Positions 43,187 to 51,180 are shown, counted from the first letter of the stretch. The stretch is 64,000 bases of DNA from Marinilactibacillus kalidii (GCF_017599325.1 NZ_JAGFVM010000043.1:17787-81786), one strand, 5' to 3'. The notes: generated from the sequence alone by a model not told the origin. A program made the numbers and translations.

Positions 43187-43804
43187 ATGGATATCAAAAT
43201 AATCTTTTCAAAAAATCTAAATATGCTTATCAATAAAAAAAAGGTATCCGTAGCGGATGTGGCTAGGGATACTGGCATTGCTTATCAGACTGTCAGTGAT
43301 TGGAGAAATGGAAAGTCTATGGCACGTAGCGGTGGTTTGCAGAAGCTTGCTGAATATTTTTCGGTTAATGTCTCAGATCTTACTTCTGATAAACCTAGTA
43401 ATATCGTACCTGTTACTGAACTTGTCAAAATTCCTATCTTAGGGATCATTGCTTGTGGTGATCCTATTACTGCGATAGAAAATATTGCAGAATACCGTTC
43501 AGTGCCCAAAGAAAATCTTCCTTCAGGAGACCTCTTCTTTTTAGAAGCTGCTGGAGATAGTATGGAACCTAAAATCCCCAATGGTGCTTATGTCCTTTGT
43601 CGTAAACAAGAAGAAGTTGAAAATGGTGAAATTGCTGCCGTTTTGGTAAATGGCGAAGAAGAAACCACATTGAAGAAAGTGATCAAACAAGGAGAAACTG
43701 TCTTACTTCAGGCCATCAACGAGAAGTATGCTCCCTATGTCGTTACAAAAGAAAATCCAGCAAGAATCGTTGGGAAAGCAATCAAAGTAGAAATTGAATT
43801 ATAA
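43187..43804 (+). CDS. LexA-like self-cleaving repressor (XRE HTH plus S24 peptidase)
   Basis: A 205-residue repressor. Residues about 8-62 are an HTH_XRE domain (VSVADVARDTGIAYQTVSDWRNG). The C-terminal S24 domain has the cleavage site ACG-DP (Cys-Gly, about residues 88-89), the catalytic Ser in AAGDSMEP and Lys in TTLKKV. RecA filaments formed upon DNA damage should trigger its self-cleavage and free the leftward tail operon. Start ATG follows AAGGAG. It marks the right end of the tailocin locus; a strong terminator follows and no integrase is found behind it. Confidence 0.93.
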   Translation: MDIKIIFSKNLNMLINKKKVSVADVARDTGIAYQTVSDWRNGKSMARSGGLQKLAEYFSVNVSDLTSDKPSNIVPVTELVKIPILGIIACGDPITAIENIAEYRSVPKENLPSGDLFFLEAAGDSMEPKIPNGAYVLCRKQEEVENGEIAAVLVNGEEETTLKKVIKQGETVLLQAINEKYAPYVVTKENPARIVGKAIKVEIEL

Positions 43805-43816
43805 CGACTCCAAAAA

Positions 43817-43862
43817 CTAAAAAGCATCAATCCCAATAAGTGGATTGATGCTTTTTGTTGTT
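43817..43862. terminator. Bidirectional terminator at the right end of the tailocin
   Basis: Arms AAAAAGCATCAATCC and GGATTGATGCTTTTT between the repressor and the convergent FNT gene. Confidence 0.85.
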
Positions 43863-43868
43863 TCATCA

Positions 43869-44669
43869 TTAATCTAGGTAAACATGATCGCCTTTGTTCA
43901 ACCATGAATAGGCAAGGCCGATGACTAGACCGCCACCTACAAAGTTTCCTAATGCTGCAAACAGTAAGTTGATTTCAACAGCTGTTGCTGTCATTCCTTC
44001 AATTGCTCCGCCAGATGCAAAGAAAGCTAATGGGAATGATGAAAAGTTCGCGATAACGTGCTCAAAGCCTAAGAAAGCAAAAATAAAGATAATGAATATC
44101 ATTGCTATCACTTTTCCTGCATCGTCTTTCATACGTATCGTACAGTACACAGCAGTATTAACTATAACATTCGCAAAGATTCCTTCAGTAAAAATTTGTA
44201 GTGGTGTTTTAGCAAGCTTCCCTTCAATCGCTGTAAAAAGAAAATGGTCTGAAGGTAAATTTTGAAAAGTAGAAGTCAATGATACTAAGTAGCTTGCAAG
44301 AACGCCACCAATCAAATTAAACAATAAGCAGGCAAACAAGATCGTTAATGCTTTTTTAATTGTCAGCATTTTACGATGCACACCTACTGTTGCATACATC
44401 ATATTCGAGGTTCCTAATTCTGCATTCATGTAAATGATCATCACTAGTGACCAACTGAACATAAATGAATAAAGAAATTTACCAGATCCATGTGCTATTT
44501 TTTCTGCGTACTGCCCTGTAATCACAGCAATCGCTGTTCCTAAAGTTAAAAATAGCGTGGCTAACATAGCTCTGACTAAATAACGTGTTGTACTTTTTTC
44601 AAATAATTGCTTTTTCTTTTCGATACTTGATTCTATCGAATAAAATAATCCATGATAATTGGCATCCAT
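43869..44669 (-). CDS. Formate/nitrite transporter (FNT) family channel
   Basis: A 266-residue membrane protein with six helices. Family landmarks are MMYATVGVHRKMLTIKKA in the cytoplasmic loop after helix 2 and GFEHVIANFSSFPLAF, with the conserved His lining the pore. FNT pentamers pass formate, nitrite, lactate or hydrosulfide. The ATG is close to GGGGATGGGATACA. A 10-bp dyad lies about 60 bp upstream. Confidence 0.9.
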   Translation of the reverse strand: MDANYHGLFYSIESSIEKKKQLFEKSTTRYLVRAMLATLFLTLGTAIAVITGQYAEKIAHGSGKFLYSFMFSWSLVMIIYMNAELGTSNMMYATVGVHRKMLTIKKALTILFACLLFNLIGGVLASYLVSLTSTFQNLPSDHFLFTAIEGKLAKTPLQIFTEGIFANVIVNTAVYCTIRMKDDAGKVIAMIFIIFIFAFLGFEHVIANFSSFPLAFFASGGAIEGMTATAVEINLLFAALGNFVGGGLVIGLAYSWLNKGDHVYLD

Positions 44670-44937
44670 TGTATCCCATCCCCTTGTTAACTATTTCACT
44701 ATGCGATTATTCTACCACCAATGAAAGGATTTGAAAATGGCTTTTTCATTCATTTTCAAAAGAATACGTTTCCATTTAATAAATATCATACTTTTGACTT
44801 ATATTCCTTTTTTGAACTTAAATGCACACCTTTTTTTACTTTTACTCTTTTACTAATGAAGGATCAACATTAAAAAGCGGATCGTTCACACTATCACGAA
44901 ACATTTTCAAATCACATTCAGATGATTCTTGCAATAA
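44670..44937. other. Intergenic region with a 10-bp dyad
   Basis: Contains the inverted repeat TTTGAAAATG (44730-44739) / CATTTTCAAA (44751-44760), a possible operator of the FNT gene. A short open frame at 44842-44904 (minus, MFRDSVNDPLFNVDPSLVKE) has no ribosome-binding site and may be the tail of a lost gene. Confidence 0.4.
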
Positions 44938-44972
44938 AAAACAGAAGCTAGTAGTTTTACTCTAACTTCTGT
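44938..44972 (-). terminator. Terminator of the ChW-repeat protein gene
   Basis: Leftward stem ACAGAAGTTAG/CTAGCTTCTGT followed by TTTTTATT. Confidence 0.75.
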
Positions 44973-45001
44973 GGTCGATCATATGCGGCTTTTACTTTCG
45001 A

Positions 45002-45784
45002 TTATTTCGCTGGTCTATATCCAGCTTTTAAGGCTTGAGCTTCTGTTGTAAACATCGCTTTTGGTTTAGTCGTTGATTTGTAATATTGGCTATTTGGTAT
45101 ATGATAGATTTTATTGCTCGAACCTTTGATCAAACCTTTACCTTTACGATCAACATATTTTTTATTTCCATCTCTAAACACATTGTTCACTGTACCCGGC
45201 GCTTTACTTCCTTTTTTCACTAGTTTCATTTCAATGCCCTCTAACCTAAAATTCAGGCCTAAAGTGCCAGCAGGTTCACCATTTTTAGCCCAACCTTGCC
45301 ATCCGAATGTTTCTGAATAAACACGGTAGTATACGTCATACTTTTTCTCCATTTGTCCAGTTAACTTGACCTTGATTGCTTCTAGTCGCTTAGATTCACC
45401 TTGTGTTCCGCTTAATTGGCCATTGGACTTCCAACCCATCCATCCTTTAGATTGTACGTAAGTTTGATAGGTAATGCCTCCCGTAACTGCTGGATTCGTT
45501 AGGTCAATTTTTATTGCTTCTACTCTTTTGCCCTTACCAAGCATTCCAGAAGTCTTACCATTATTTACTTTTGACTGCCAGCCCTTTGACTGCATTAAAG
45601 TTGAATAGTTGATTTTCATCGGTTCTTTTACTTTTGTACTCGTAGCTGTTTGTTTTACTTTAGCTGTAGTAGGTTTTGTTGTTACGGTTGTTGCTGCTTG
45701 TACGTCCATCGGGCTACTTATATATCCGTTTAACCCAAAGGATAATAATAAAGCAGTCATGACACTGATCATTCGTTTTTTCAT
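45002..45784 (-). CDS. Secreted protein with three ChW repeats and a C-terminal sunset-like domain
   Basis: A 260-residue exported protein: signal peptide with cleavage near AQA-ATTV (about residue 31), a Thr/Lys-rich linker, then three ChW (clostridial hydrophobic, with conserved Trp) repeats, each with SKGWQ/GWMGW/FGWQGW followed by nG..sGt.g...R.EaI. The C-terminal 45 residues (KGSSNKIYHIPNSQYY to TEAQALKAGYRPAK) resemble the small sunset domain of secreted nucleases. ChW modules occur in cell-surface and adhesion proteins. The gene stands alone with its own terminator. Confidence 0.82.
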   Translation of the reverse strand: MKKRMISVMTALLLSFGLNGYISSPMDVQAATTVTTKPTTAKVKQTATSTKVKEPMKINYSTLMQSKGWQSKVNNGKTSGMLGKGKRVEAIKIDLTNPAVTGGITYQTYVQSKGWMGWKSNGQLSGTQGESKRLEAIKVKLTGQMEKKYDVYYRVYSETFGWQGWAKNGEPAGTLGLNFRLEGIEMKLVKKGSKAPGTVNNVFRDGNKKYVDRKGKGLIKGSSNKIYHIPNSQYYKSTTKPKAMFTTEAQALKAGYRPAK

Positions 45785-45901
45785 TCGCTATCCTCTTTTC
45801 TTCTTTAAGAAGAGCATAGCATATGGAATCGTTTTATCCACTCCAAATTGTGAACGAAAATTGTTTTATCTAATTGATTTCAATCTACTTCAAGGATTTT
45901 C

Positions 45902-46327
45902 TTATGTTAAACGTTTATTGAAATAATATTTTGTGACACCTTTCATCGGCATATCTTCTAAAGTAGCATAGACTTTGAAACCAGCTTTCTTATAGAAATC
46001 AACAGCTTGGTAACTTCTAGTCGTCAACGTCAGCTGAATGATAGCCATTTCTCTAGCTATTCGTTCCACCTCTTCTAGTAACTGACTACCAATAGATTGC
46101 CCTCTATAAGTGCTTTTAACTGCCAGTAAGGACACATGCATATTTTGGTATTCTATCTTTGCTACAATACCGCCAGTAATTTCATCTCTTTCATCGTATG
46201 CACCGATAGCAATTTCCTCGGACGTAAACTCAGGTGATTTTTCAAAATAGTACTGATTTTGTTCTGAAAAGATTGAATCAATCGTTTCTTTTATTTCCGC
46301 TAATTCAACTTTTTTTAAACTAACCAT
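45902..46327 (-). CDS. GNAT-family N-acetyltransferase
   Basis: A 141-residue acetyltransferase. The acetyl-CoA loop is RGQSIGSQLLEEVERIA (about residues 84-100), and the C-terminal YKKAGFKVYATL strand-helix unit is typical. The start MVSLKKVELAEI is chosen because AAAGGAG lies nine bases upstream; the open frame extends further without a site. The acceptor is unknown (amine of an amino acid, antibiotic or protein). Monocistronic. Confidence 0.85.
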   Translation of the reverse strand: MVSLKKVELAEIKETIDSIFSEQNQYYFEKSPEFTSEEIAIGAYDERDEITGGIVAKIEYQNMHVSLLAVKSTYRGQSIGSQLLEEVERIAREMAIIQLTLTTRSYQAVDFYKKAGFKVYATLEDMPMKGVTKYYFNKRLT

Positions 46328-46372
46328 CCCTATATCTCCTTTATATACATTATCGTTATACTGCTTATAACA

Positions 46373-46400
46373 CAAAAAAGAGTACCCTAGGCACTCAATC
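46373..46400 (-). terminator. Terminator of the VOC-family gene
   Basis: Leftward stem GAGTGCC/GGGTACTC followed by TTTTTTG. Confidence 0.6.
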
Positions 46401-46487
46401 TTGTTTTTATTTGACTGTTCTAAATCAAAGTCATAAGAGTTGGATAAGCGATTAACCGTAATCTTTCAATAGAGACTTCTAGGAATA

Positions 46488-46925
46488 TCATGACTGAATC
46501 ATTAGCATATCTTGATCATCAAATTCCCAAGAATCAGCATAAGCTACTTCCCAGTAGTAACCGTCTAAATCTTTAAAGTAGCCACTATAACCTCCCCAGA
46601 AAACTGTCTCCGGTTTTTTAACGATTTCACCGCCCAATGATTCCGCCAGCAACATCAGCTCATCAACTTCATGCTTTTCTTTTGTATTCATTGCAAAAGT
46701 GATACCGTTAAAGACTGATCTATCCGTTTTTAGCGATTCATTTTTATCAATATCTTTTACTAGTTCATCTAGGGGAAATAATTCTAATTTAGTTCCTTCG
46801 TTATCGAAAAAAATAATTGGTGGATTCGCTGTGTCGTCATAACACTTAAACCCTAATCCTTTATAAAAAGCTCTAGATTTAACAATATCTGTGACACCTA
46901 GTGTGATTAAATTGATTCGATTCAT
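46488..46925 (-). CDS. VOC (glyoxalase/bleomycin-resistance) family protein
   Basis: A 145-residue protein with the paired beta-alpha-beta-beta-beta VOC modules: MNRINLITLGVTDIVKSRAFYKGLGFK at the N-terminus and WGGYSGYFKDLDGYYWEVAY near the end. Many such proteins bind metal or small ligands. ATG at 46925 has GGAG six bases upstream; an ATG four codons earlier lies on that site. The substrate is unknown. Confidence 0.85.
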   Translation of the reverse strand: MNRINLITLGVTDIVKSRAFYKGLGFKCYDDTANPPIIFFDNEGTKLELFPLDELVKDIDKNESLKTDRSVFNGITFAMNTKEKHEVDELMLLAESLGGEIVKKPETVFWGGYSGYFKDLDGYYWEVAYADSWEFDDQDMLMIQS

Positions 46926-47274
46926 GCTAGTCTCCATTCTGTCGTAGTTTTAATAATGACTGCTGCTTTTCCCTTTACTCCACTTCTTATTATCTATATT
47001 TGAAGTATATCAGTCTATCTCATAATCGCTACGATTCACACTTAAGGATAAATACAGCAATTTCCAAATGCACTAAAGTAAAAAAGGTAAGTTATATAAT
47101 CCTACCTAACTTTCTCTGGAGCTTTTATAAGTATTATTTTTCAGTTTACCTCTATCATCGGCACCCCTCTAGTCAAAACTATTTCAAGAACTGAACTCAA
47201 CTACTTCTTAGCATAGTTAGTTTCTTCTGAATATATTACTTATTTCTGCTACTAATCATCATATTTTCTATTTT
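46926..47274. other. Intergenic region
   Basis: AT-rich, between the VOC gene and the end of the WxL cluster. I see no gene, RNA or convincing terminator. Presumably it carries the VOC promoter. Confidence 0.4.
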
Positions 47275-48345
47275 TTATTTAGTTTCTTTTCTGGATTTGT
47301 TTTTTTGATAGACCAGATAGATAATAATTGCAATTAAAATAACCATTAGACTAATCGACCCTATCATCCACCAATTGATACTCGTATCGATGGTTACATC
47401 TTCTCGGTTAAATGTCTGCGCCTCATCTGCTTTAATCATGAAGTTTCGTTCCCAACTCCATTCGTCTTCTCCAGATATTGCTTTTAACTTCAAAACATAA
47501 TCACCTGCTTGAAAACGATCTCCTTCTAGTGAGATTGGGAAGTTAAAATGTGAATTTGGAGCCATCTGCATCTGTTCTTCACTAGCTTCATATAAAACTT
47601 CCTCTTCTCCAACTCGTTGTACCGTCGCCTCAACTGCTAAACGGTTTACGAATGTGGGTGTAAAGTTTTGAATCGTTGCACTGATTACATTGCGATAGTT
47701 TAGTTGATCCGCAAACACGTCTATTAAATCAAGATCTCCTTGAACGTAATCTCGACTATTGCTGACAACAACACCAATCACATAAGCAAATTCGTTATTG
47801 ATTGAGACACCCTCTTGGCTTTCCGTTTCTTTTTCTTGTTCCTCTTTTACTTCCGCAATTCTTAAGCCACCTGCTAGAATCCCTTCAATGGTTTCACTAG
47901 GCATCTTCAATTCCAAGGTAACTGTTTTAGCTTCATCCCCAGCTAACTCAATCACTTCAGATGGTTCAATCAATGTATCCAACGAGTAAGTTAAAGTAGT
48001 CTCTGATTCGATCGCATCTTTACCGTACTCAACAACTCCATGAACATTTGTAAAAGCTGTATGTGGTGTTACTTGCAATTTGACGAGCTCGCTACTAGCA
48101 TTTTGGACTTTCACAGAAAGGGTTTCTGTCTCGCCAGGATTAAGGTTTAAGTCAAAATACCCATTCGAGTTTTCTAGCTGACTTTCAGGCAAATTGGGTG
48201 TGACATGAAATTTCAGCATATCTCCTTCTGCTTGGCTACTGCTTGAAAATAGGAGGATGGAAAAAACCGCAATAATTACTGGAAAAAGCAACCATTGCTT
48301 AAAAATTCTTATACCATCTAATAAATAGTGCTGTTTTACATTCAT
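47275..48345 (-). CDS. WxL-interacting protein (DUF916-DUF3324, CscA-like)
   Basis: A 356-residue surface protein: signal peptide (to about residue 39, SSQA-EGDML), DUF916 (about 45-165) and DUF3324 (about 175-310) Ig-like domains, then a transmembrane helix (WWMIGSISLMVILIAIIIYLV) and a basic cytoplasmic tail. In Enterococcus and Lactobacillus this protein type anchors or binds WxL proteins at the cell wall. It is the third gene of a leftward LPXTG-WxL-WxIP set. Confidence 0.9.
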   Translation of the reverse strand: MNVKQHYLLDGIRIFKQWLLFPVIIAVFSILLFSSSSQAEGDMLKFHVTPNLPESQLENSNGYFDLNLNPGETETLSVKVQNASSELVKLQVTPHTAFTNVHGVVEYGKDAIESETTLTYSLDTLIEPSEVIELAGDEAKTVTLELKMPSETIEGILAGGLRIAEVKEEQEKETESQEGVSINNEFAYVIGVVVSNSRDYVQGDLDLIDVFADQLNYRNVISATIQNFTPTFVNRLAVEATVQRVGEEEVLYEASEEQMQMAPNSHFNFPISLEGDRFQAGDYVLKLKAISGEDEWSWERNFMIKADEAQTFNREDVTIDTSINWWMIGSISLMVILIAIIIYLVYQKNKSRKETK

Positions 48346-48365
48346 CTTATTACTCCTTTAAGTTG

Positions 48366-48403
48366 AAAAAGGTAACGCTACAGTTTCCTTAGCGCTACCC
48401 TTT
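48366..48403 (-). terminator. Hairpin between WxL and WxIP genes
   Basis: Leftward stem AAGGGTAGCGCTA/TAGCGTTACCTT followed by a T run. It may reduce readthrough into the WxIP gene. Confidence 0.6.
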
Positions 48404-48429
48404 TTAACTAACATTTATTAATCGTTTTA

Positions 48430-49257
48430 TTAATCTGGTAGTACTTCTCCATTTTCGTCTACAGTTGTGACTAATTCCCAAGAAAGCGTTGAAGTATAGG
48501 TTGCAGCATCTTTCGCTGTAGATCCCGGAACAGATACTTGAATTGCTTTATTTTCTACAGTATCGATACTTGCATCTTCAAACTGTCTACCTAAATCTGC
48601 TTGATCTCCCCATACGACTGAAGAAACACCGGCACCTTTACCTGTTTCTGCTTCCATAATTTTAACTGATCCAGCACCTGGAATTAATTCTATTGTGCCA
48701 ATTTTTGTATTAGGCGCATTTTCTTGGTTATTTCCTTCATATTGAATACGTCCGTCATTCAGCGTTACTTGCGCACCATTCAGTACACCATTTTGTGTTC
48801 CTGATGTAAAATTAGTTAAACTCACTTTCAAATTCCATCCTGCATTATTTCCTCGTGTATCTGACACTTGTGCAAAACTGACATAAGGGATCTCCGTTGT
48901 ACCATCTGGTCTAGCTTCCATTAATTCAGCCATTTCCGCAATCATGTTATACGTTTGATCTTCATTGGAGATGACTTGTGAACCGAAATCCATCGTCACT
49001 GCTTTTATAATTGATAACGGTCCTGTCGTTCCTGTAACTTCAGGGTTAATCACGATATCTTCTGGTCCAGGTTGTCCAGGCTCACCCGGCTCGCCTGGTT
49101 CTGGTGGTGTAACGATTAATTCTTCATCTGTTCCCGGAACAAATTCAATTTGTCCATCCGTTTCTACTTCTCTTACTTCTTGAGCAGATGCGTTTATGCC
49201 ACTTAGTAGCATTGTTGAAGATAATGCTGTAATAGCTGCTAGTTTGATATAATTCAT
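48430..49257 (-). CDS. WxL-domain cell-wall protein with short collagen-like stretch
   Basis: A 275-residue exported protein. Signal peptide to about residue 25 (NASA-QEVRE). Residues 50-66 contain a Pro-Gly-Glu collagen-like run (PGEPGEPGEPGQPGP). The C-terminal WxL domain carries both motifs, AGWNLKVS and LSWELVTT, which bind peptidoglycan non-covalently. Such small WxL proteins occur in csc-type clusters with a WxIP and an LPXTG partner, as here, and may help use complex polysaccharides or adhere. Confidence 0.9.
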   Translation of the reverse strand: MNYIKLAAITALSSTMLLSGINASAQEVREVETDGQIEFVPGTDEELIVTPPEPGEPGEPGQPGPEDIVINPEVTGTTGPLSIIKAVTMDFGSQVISNEDQTYNMIAEMAELMEARPDGTTEIPYVSFAQVSDTRGNNAGWNLKVSLTNFTSGTQNGVLNGAQVTLNDGRIQYEGNNQENAPNTKIGTIELIPGAGSVKIMEAETGKGAGVSSVVWGDQADLGRQFEDASIDTVENKAIQVSVPGSTAKDAATYTSTLSWELVTTVDENGEVLPD

Positions 49258-49277
49258 TATAATAATACTCTCCTTTT

Positions 49278-49648
49278 CTAAATTCGCCTATTTTTAGTGC
49301 CCATTCTGTCTTCTTTGAAGCTTCTATACAATATTACTAATGAAAAAATGACCAAGATCATACCAATCCATATCCAATATTTATAGTCACTGGAACTTGT
49401 TTGTGGCAATTTACCACTTGGTATATTCGCGGGGGTAAAAGATGTTGGAGGTAATGGTATAGCGCCTGTTGGTGGCGCTGGATTCGGATCATTCACTGAT
49501 ACATATGGACCACCAGTGAATGTAATGGATCCTTCTGTTTCTGTCGACCTTAATTCTGCTCCTTCTGTTTGGTAAATAGGTATGTATATGAGACCTATGA
49601 CAGTAAGCAGTTGCAGAAAAACTAAAAAAATTTTTATTCTTTTCCCAT
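49278..49648 (-). pseudogene. Small LPXTG-anchored surface protein (CscD-like), frame break at start
   Basis: The C-terminal part (49278-49496) has a Pro-rich spacer, sortase signal LPQTS, a transmembrane helix and a basic tail. The same frame remains open upstream and encodes a good signal peptide (KRIKIFLVFLQLLTVIGLIY) up to near 49645. But the ATG with the strong GGAGGG site (49648-49646) is one base out of frame and meets TAA after four codons. One missing G in the GGG after ATG would explain it. It is either a recent mutation, a sequencing error, or a non-AUG start. It leads the WxL cluster. Confidence 0.6.
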
Positions 49649-49929
49649 ATATTACTCCCTCCTTTTTGTTTCATTCCTAGGAAGTGAATAAAGTTGATCG
49701 TTTATCAAGAGGCACACTTTAACGCATTATTTATGATTAGCTGAAGATGATCGTAATATCAGTTTGCCTTTCGATAGCGATGATATCACTAAAATATATT
49801 TTTCTCTCACATACCTAAGACATACTATATCAAAGGAAAAAAAATTTAAATAATCACTTTTTTCTCTTCTTAATGACAGGACACTCTTAATATCCAAAGA
49901 TACTGACTAGCAAAAATTAGTCATCCAAT
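49649..49929. other. Intergenic region before the WxL cluster
   Basis: No gene seen. It must contain the promoter of the leftward WxL cluster. AT-rich with no clear consensus pair that I can defend. Confidence 0.4.
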
Positions 49930-49977
49930 AAAAAAAGCGAAAACAGTACTGTGTTTAACAGGACTATTTCCACCTTT
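49930..49977 (-). terminator. Terminator of the small HTH gene
   Basis: Leftward imperfect stem GAAATAGTCCTGT/ACAGTACTGTTTTC followed by GCTTTTTTT. Confidence 0.65.
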
Positions 49978-50001
49978 TTAAAAGATATTCATTAAATTCA
50001 A

Positions 50002-50199
50002 TTATTCTGCGCCTACTTTTTTCGCATACTGTATTAGTTTTTTAGAAATTTTGTCATCAATTTCATTCAATCCTGACAAACCTTGTTTCAAGGTTATCAA
50101 AGTATTTTGATCAATTGCAGTATTTGAAGCGATTTCTAAAAGTGAGAGGCCACTTTGTTCTAGTAACCATCTAACCAAAATACCATCCGATTTTCTCAA
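50002..50199 (-). CDS. Small HTH-like protein
   Basis: A 65-residue protein that starts at TTG, nine bases after AAAGGAG. The sequence GILVRWLLEQSGLSLLEIASNTAIDQNTLITLKQG reads as an XRE-like helix-turn-helix, so a small DNA-binding regulator is likely. Beyond that core there is only a short helix. No family name can be given. It is divergent from the small peptide gene at 50471. Confidence 0.6.
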   Translation of the reverse strand: MRKSDGILVRWLLEQSGLSLLEIASNTAIDQNTLITLKQGLSGLNEIDDKISKKLIQYAKKVGAE

Positions 50200-50310
50200 T
50201 TACTTGAACTCCTTTATCTCATTCTACCGAAATAACTATAGGATATTTTAATATAAAATGCAATCTTATTTTTTGAATCATTTTTATTTTACTTTCATCC
50301 TCTTTGGGCA

Positions 50311-50340
50311 TTGCTTTTTCTTTTACTTATTAAGTATAAT
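50311..50340 (+). promoter_or_regulatory. Promoter of the small hydrophobic peptide gene
   Basis: TTGCTT (50311-50316), an 18-nt spacer and TATAAT (50335-50340). The transcript would have a leader of about 124 nt that holds a 10-bp inverted repeat (50359-50368 with 50400-50409). Confidence 0.65.
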
Positions 50341-50470
50341 GTCAATAAAATAGCTTCTTTGATTGTAGTCTACTTTTTTTGAGAATCATCCACTGGGCGC
50401 TACAATCAAGTATGGAGCTATTAAAAAAATGTTTCAAAGAAATAAGACCAACCGAAAGAGGAGAATTAAT

Positions 50471-50545
50471 ATGGGGATGACTATATTCGTTTTTTTTGCC
50501 AGTGGTATCAGCTATTATCTTGTTAAAAAATACAATAATTCTTAA
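50471..50545 (+). CDS. 24-residue hydrophobic peptide (type I toxin-like)
   Basis: A tiny gene with the marks of real expression: GAGGAGAATTAAT before ATG, a consensus promoter 130 bp upstream, and a strong terminator right after the stop. The peptide begins MGMTIFVFFASGISYYLVKK; a single hydrophobic helix is followed by a basic polar end. This is the size and build of membrane-acting type I toxins such as the staphylococcal PepA1 peptide. No antisense RNA is proven. A harmless small membrane peptide is the alternative. Confidence 0.6.
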   Translation: MGMTIFVFFASGISYYLVKKYNNS

Positions 50546-50551
50546 TGATTA

Positions 50552-50582
50552 GCTAGAGGATAATTCCTCTAGCTTTTTTTTC
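50552..50582 (+). terminator. Terminator of the small peptide gene
   Basis: Stem CTAGAGGA/TCCTCTAG followed by CTTTTTTTT. Confidence 0.85.
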
Positions 50583-50594
50583 GATGATTACAAC

Positions 50595-50644
50595 TTGACT
50601 TATCGAACGAATGTTCTTATTATATAATCAAGAACATACATTCG
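50595..50644 (+). promoter_or_regulatory. SOS-controlled promoter with two LexA/DinR boxes
   Basis: Promoter TTGACT (50595-50600), 17-nt spacer, TATTAT (50618-50623). Box 1, CGAACGAATGTTCT (50604-50617), fills the spacer and contains the perfect GAAC-N4-GTTC core. Box 2, AGAACATACATTCG (50631-50644), has one core mismatch. Confidence 0.85.
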
Positions 50645-50660
50645 GAAAAGGTGATTAAAT

Positions 50661-51068
50661 ATGGTTGAAGAAGTACGAATTTTAAATCCAGACAAATTAG
50701 GTTATAAAGATCGTGGAAAAATGAAATGGCTAGGAATGATGCTTTCAGATCACACCGAGGCGTTAAAAAAAATTAAAGCAGAGGAACAACAACAAGATAT
50801 CCAGCCTAAAGCAGAAATGACGATAGAAGAAATCTCTGCAATATTATACGAAGCTTACCTTACTAAATCGCCTGTATCTATACAGGCAAATGTACTAAGA
50901 AATGGTCAGTTTTATCCCGATGTCCACTGCTTAGTGTTGGGCTATTTAGGAGAAAAAATCATCTTACAATTAAAAGATGAGCGCATCAAAAGAATAGAAA
51001 TCACTTTAATTCGACATATCGAGATGTATAACAAACTAAAATGGCATAATAAAAGGATTACCGCTTAA
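50661..51068 (+). CDS. YolD-like family protein, SOS-regulated
   Basis: A 135-residue protein. KLGYKDRGKMKWLGMMLSDHTEALKK is the YolD signature, and the rest is a small beta barrel-like part ending in a helix. YolD-like genes usually precede a Y-family DNA polymerase gene (UmuC/YqjW) and are induced by DNA damage. Here the SOS promoter is present but no polymerase follows, so this is an orphan copy. It may modulate a polymerase encoded elsewhere; that is inference. Confidence 0.85.
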   Translation: MVEEVRILNPDKLGYKDRGKMKWLGMMLSDHTEALKKIKAEEQQQDIQPKAEMTIEEISAILYEAYLTKSPVSIQANVLRNGQFYPDVHCLVLGYLGEKIILQLKDERIKRIEITLIRHIEMYNKLKWHNKRITA

Positions 51069-51180
51069 CTAGTCAATAAGCGTTCTCAGTCCTTCATGTG
51101 CAAGTCTTTGTCTCACCTGGGTTTGGTGTGCGTTACTGATAGGTTAATGCTATAATGAAAGCGAAAAGGAGGTGCGATAA

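Larger units (their letters stand above)
30249..43804. mobile_element. Putative F-type (non-contractile) tailocin locus
   Basis: Contains, in transcription order, a divergent S24 repressor, an ArpU-like late activator, a scaffold-like protein, tail terminator, tail tube, G and GT chaperones, tape measure, Dit, fibre/Tal, two small genes, holin and endolysin. Every expected tail and lysis part is intact and tightly packed, whereas terminase, portal, capsid, replication and integrase genes are absent. That pattern fits a domesticated phage-tail bacteriocin rather than a decaying prophage. Confidence 0.8.

Noticed and set aside
44842..44904. A 20-codon open frame (minus strand) between the FNT and ChW genes
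   Set aside because: No ribosome-binding site or promoter; the protein-like composition may be a chance or a relic.
49489..49674. A 61-codon open frame overlapping the start of the LPXTG gene
   Set aside because: It is an out-of-frame reading of the signal-peptide region; the protein has no plausible features.
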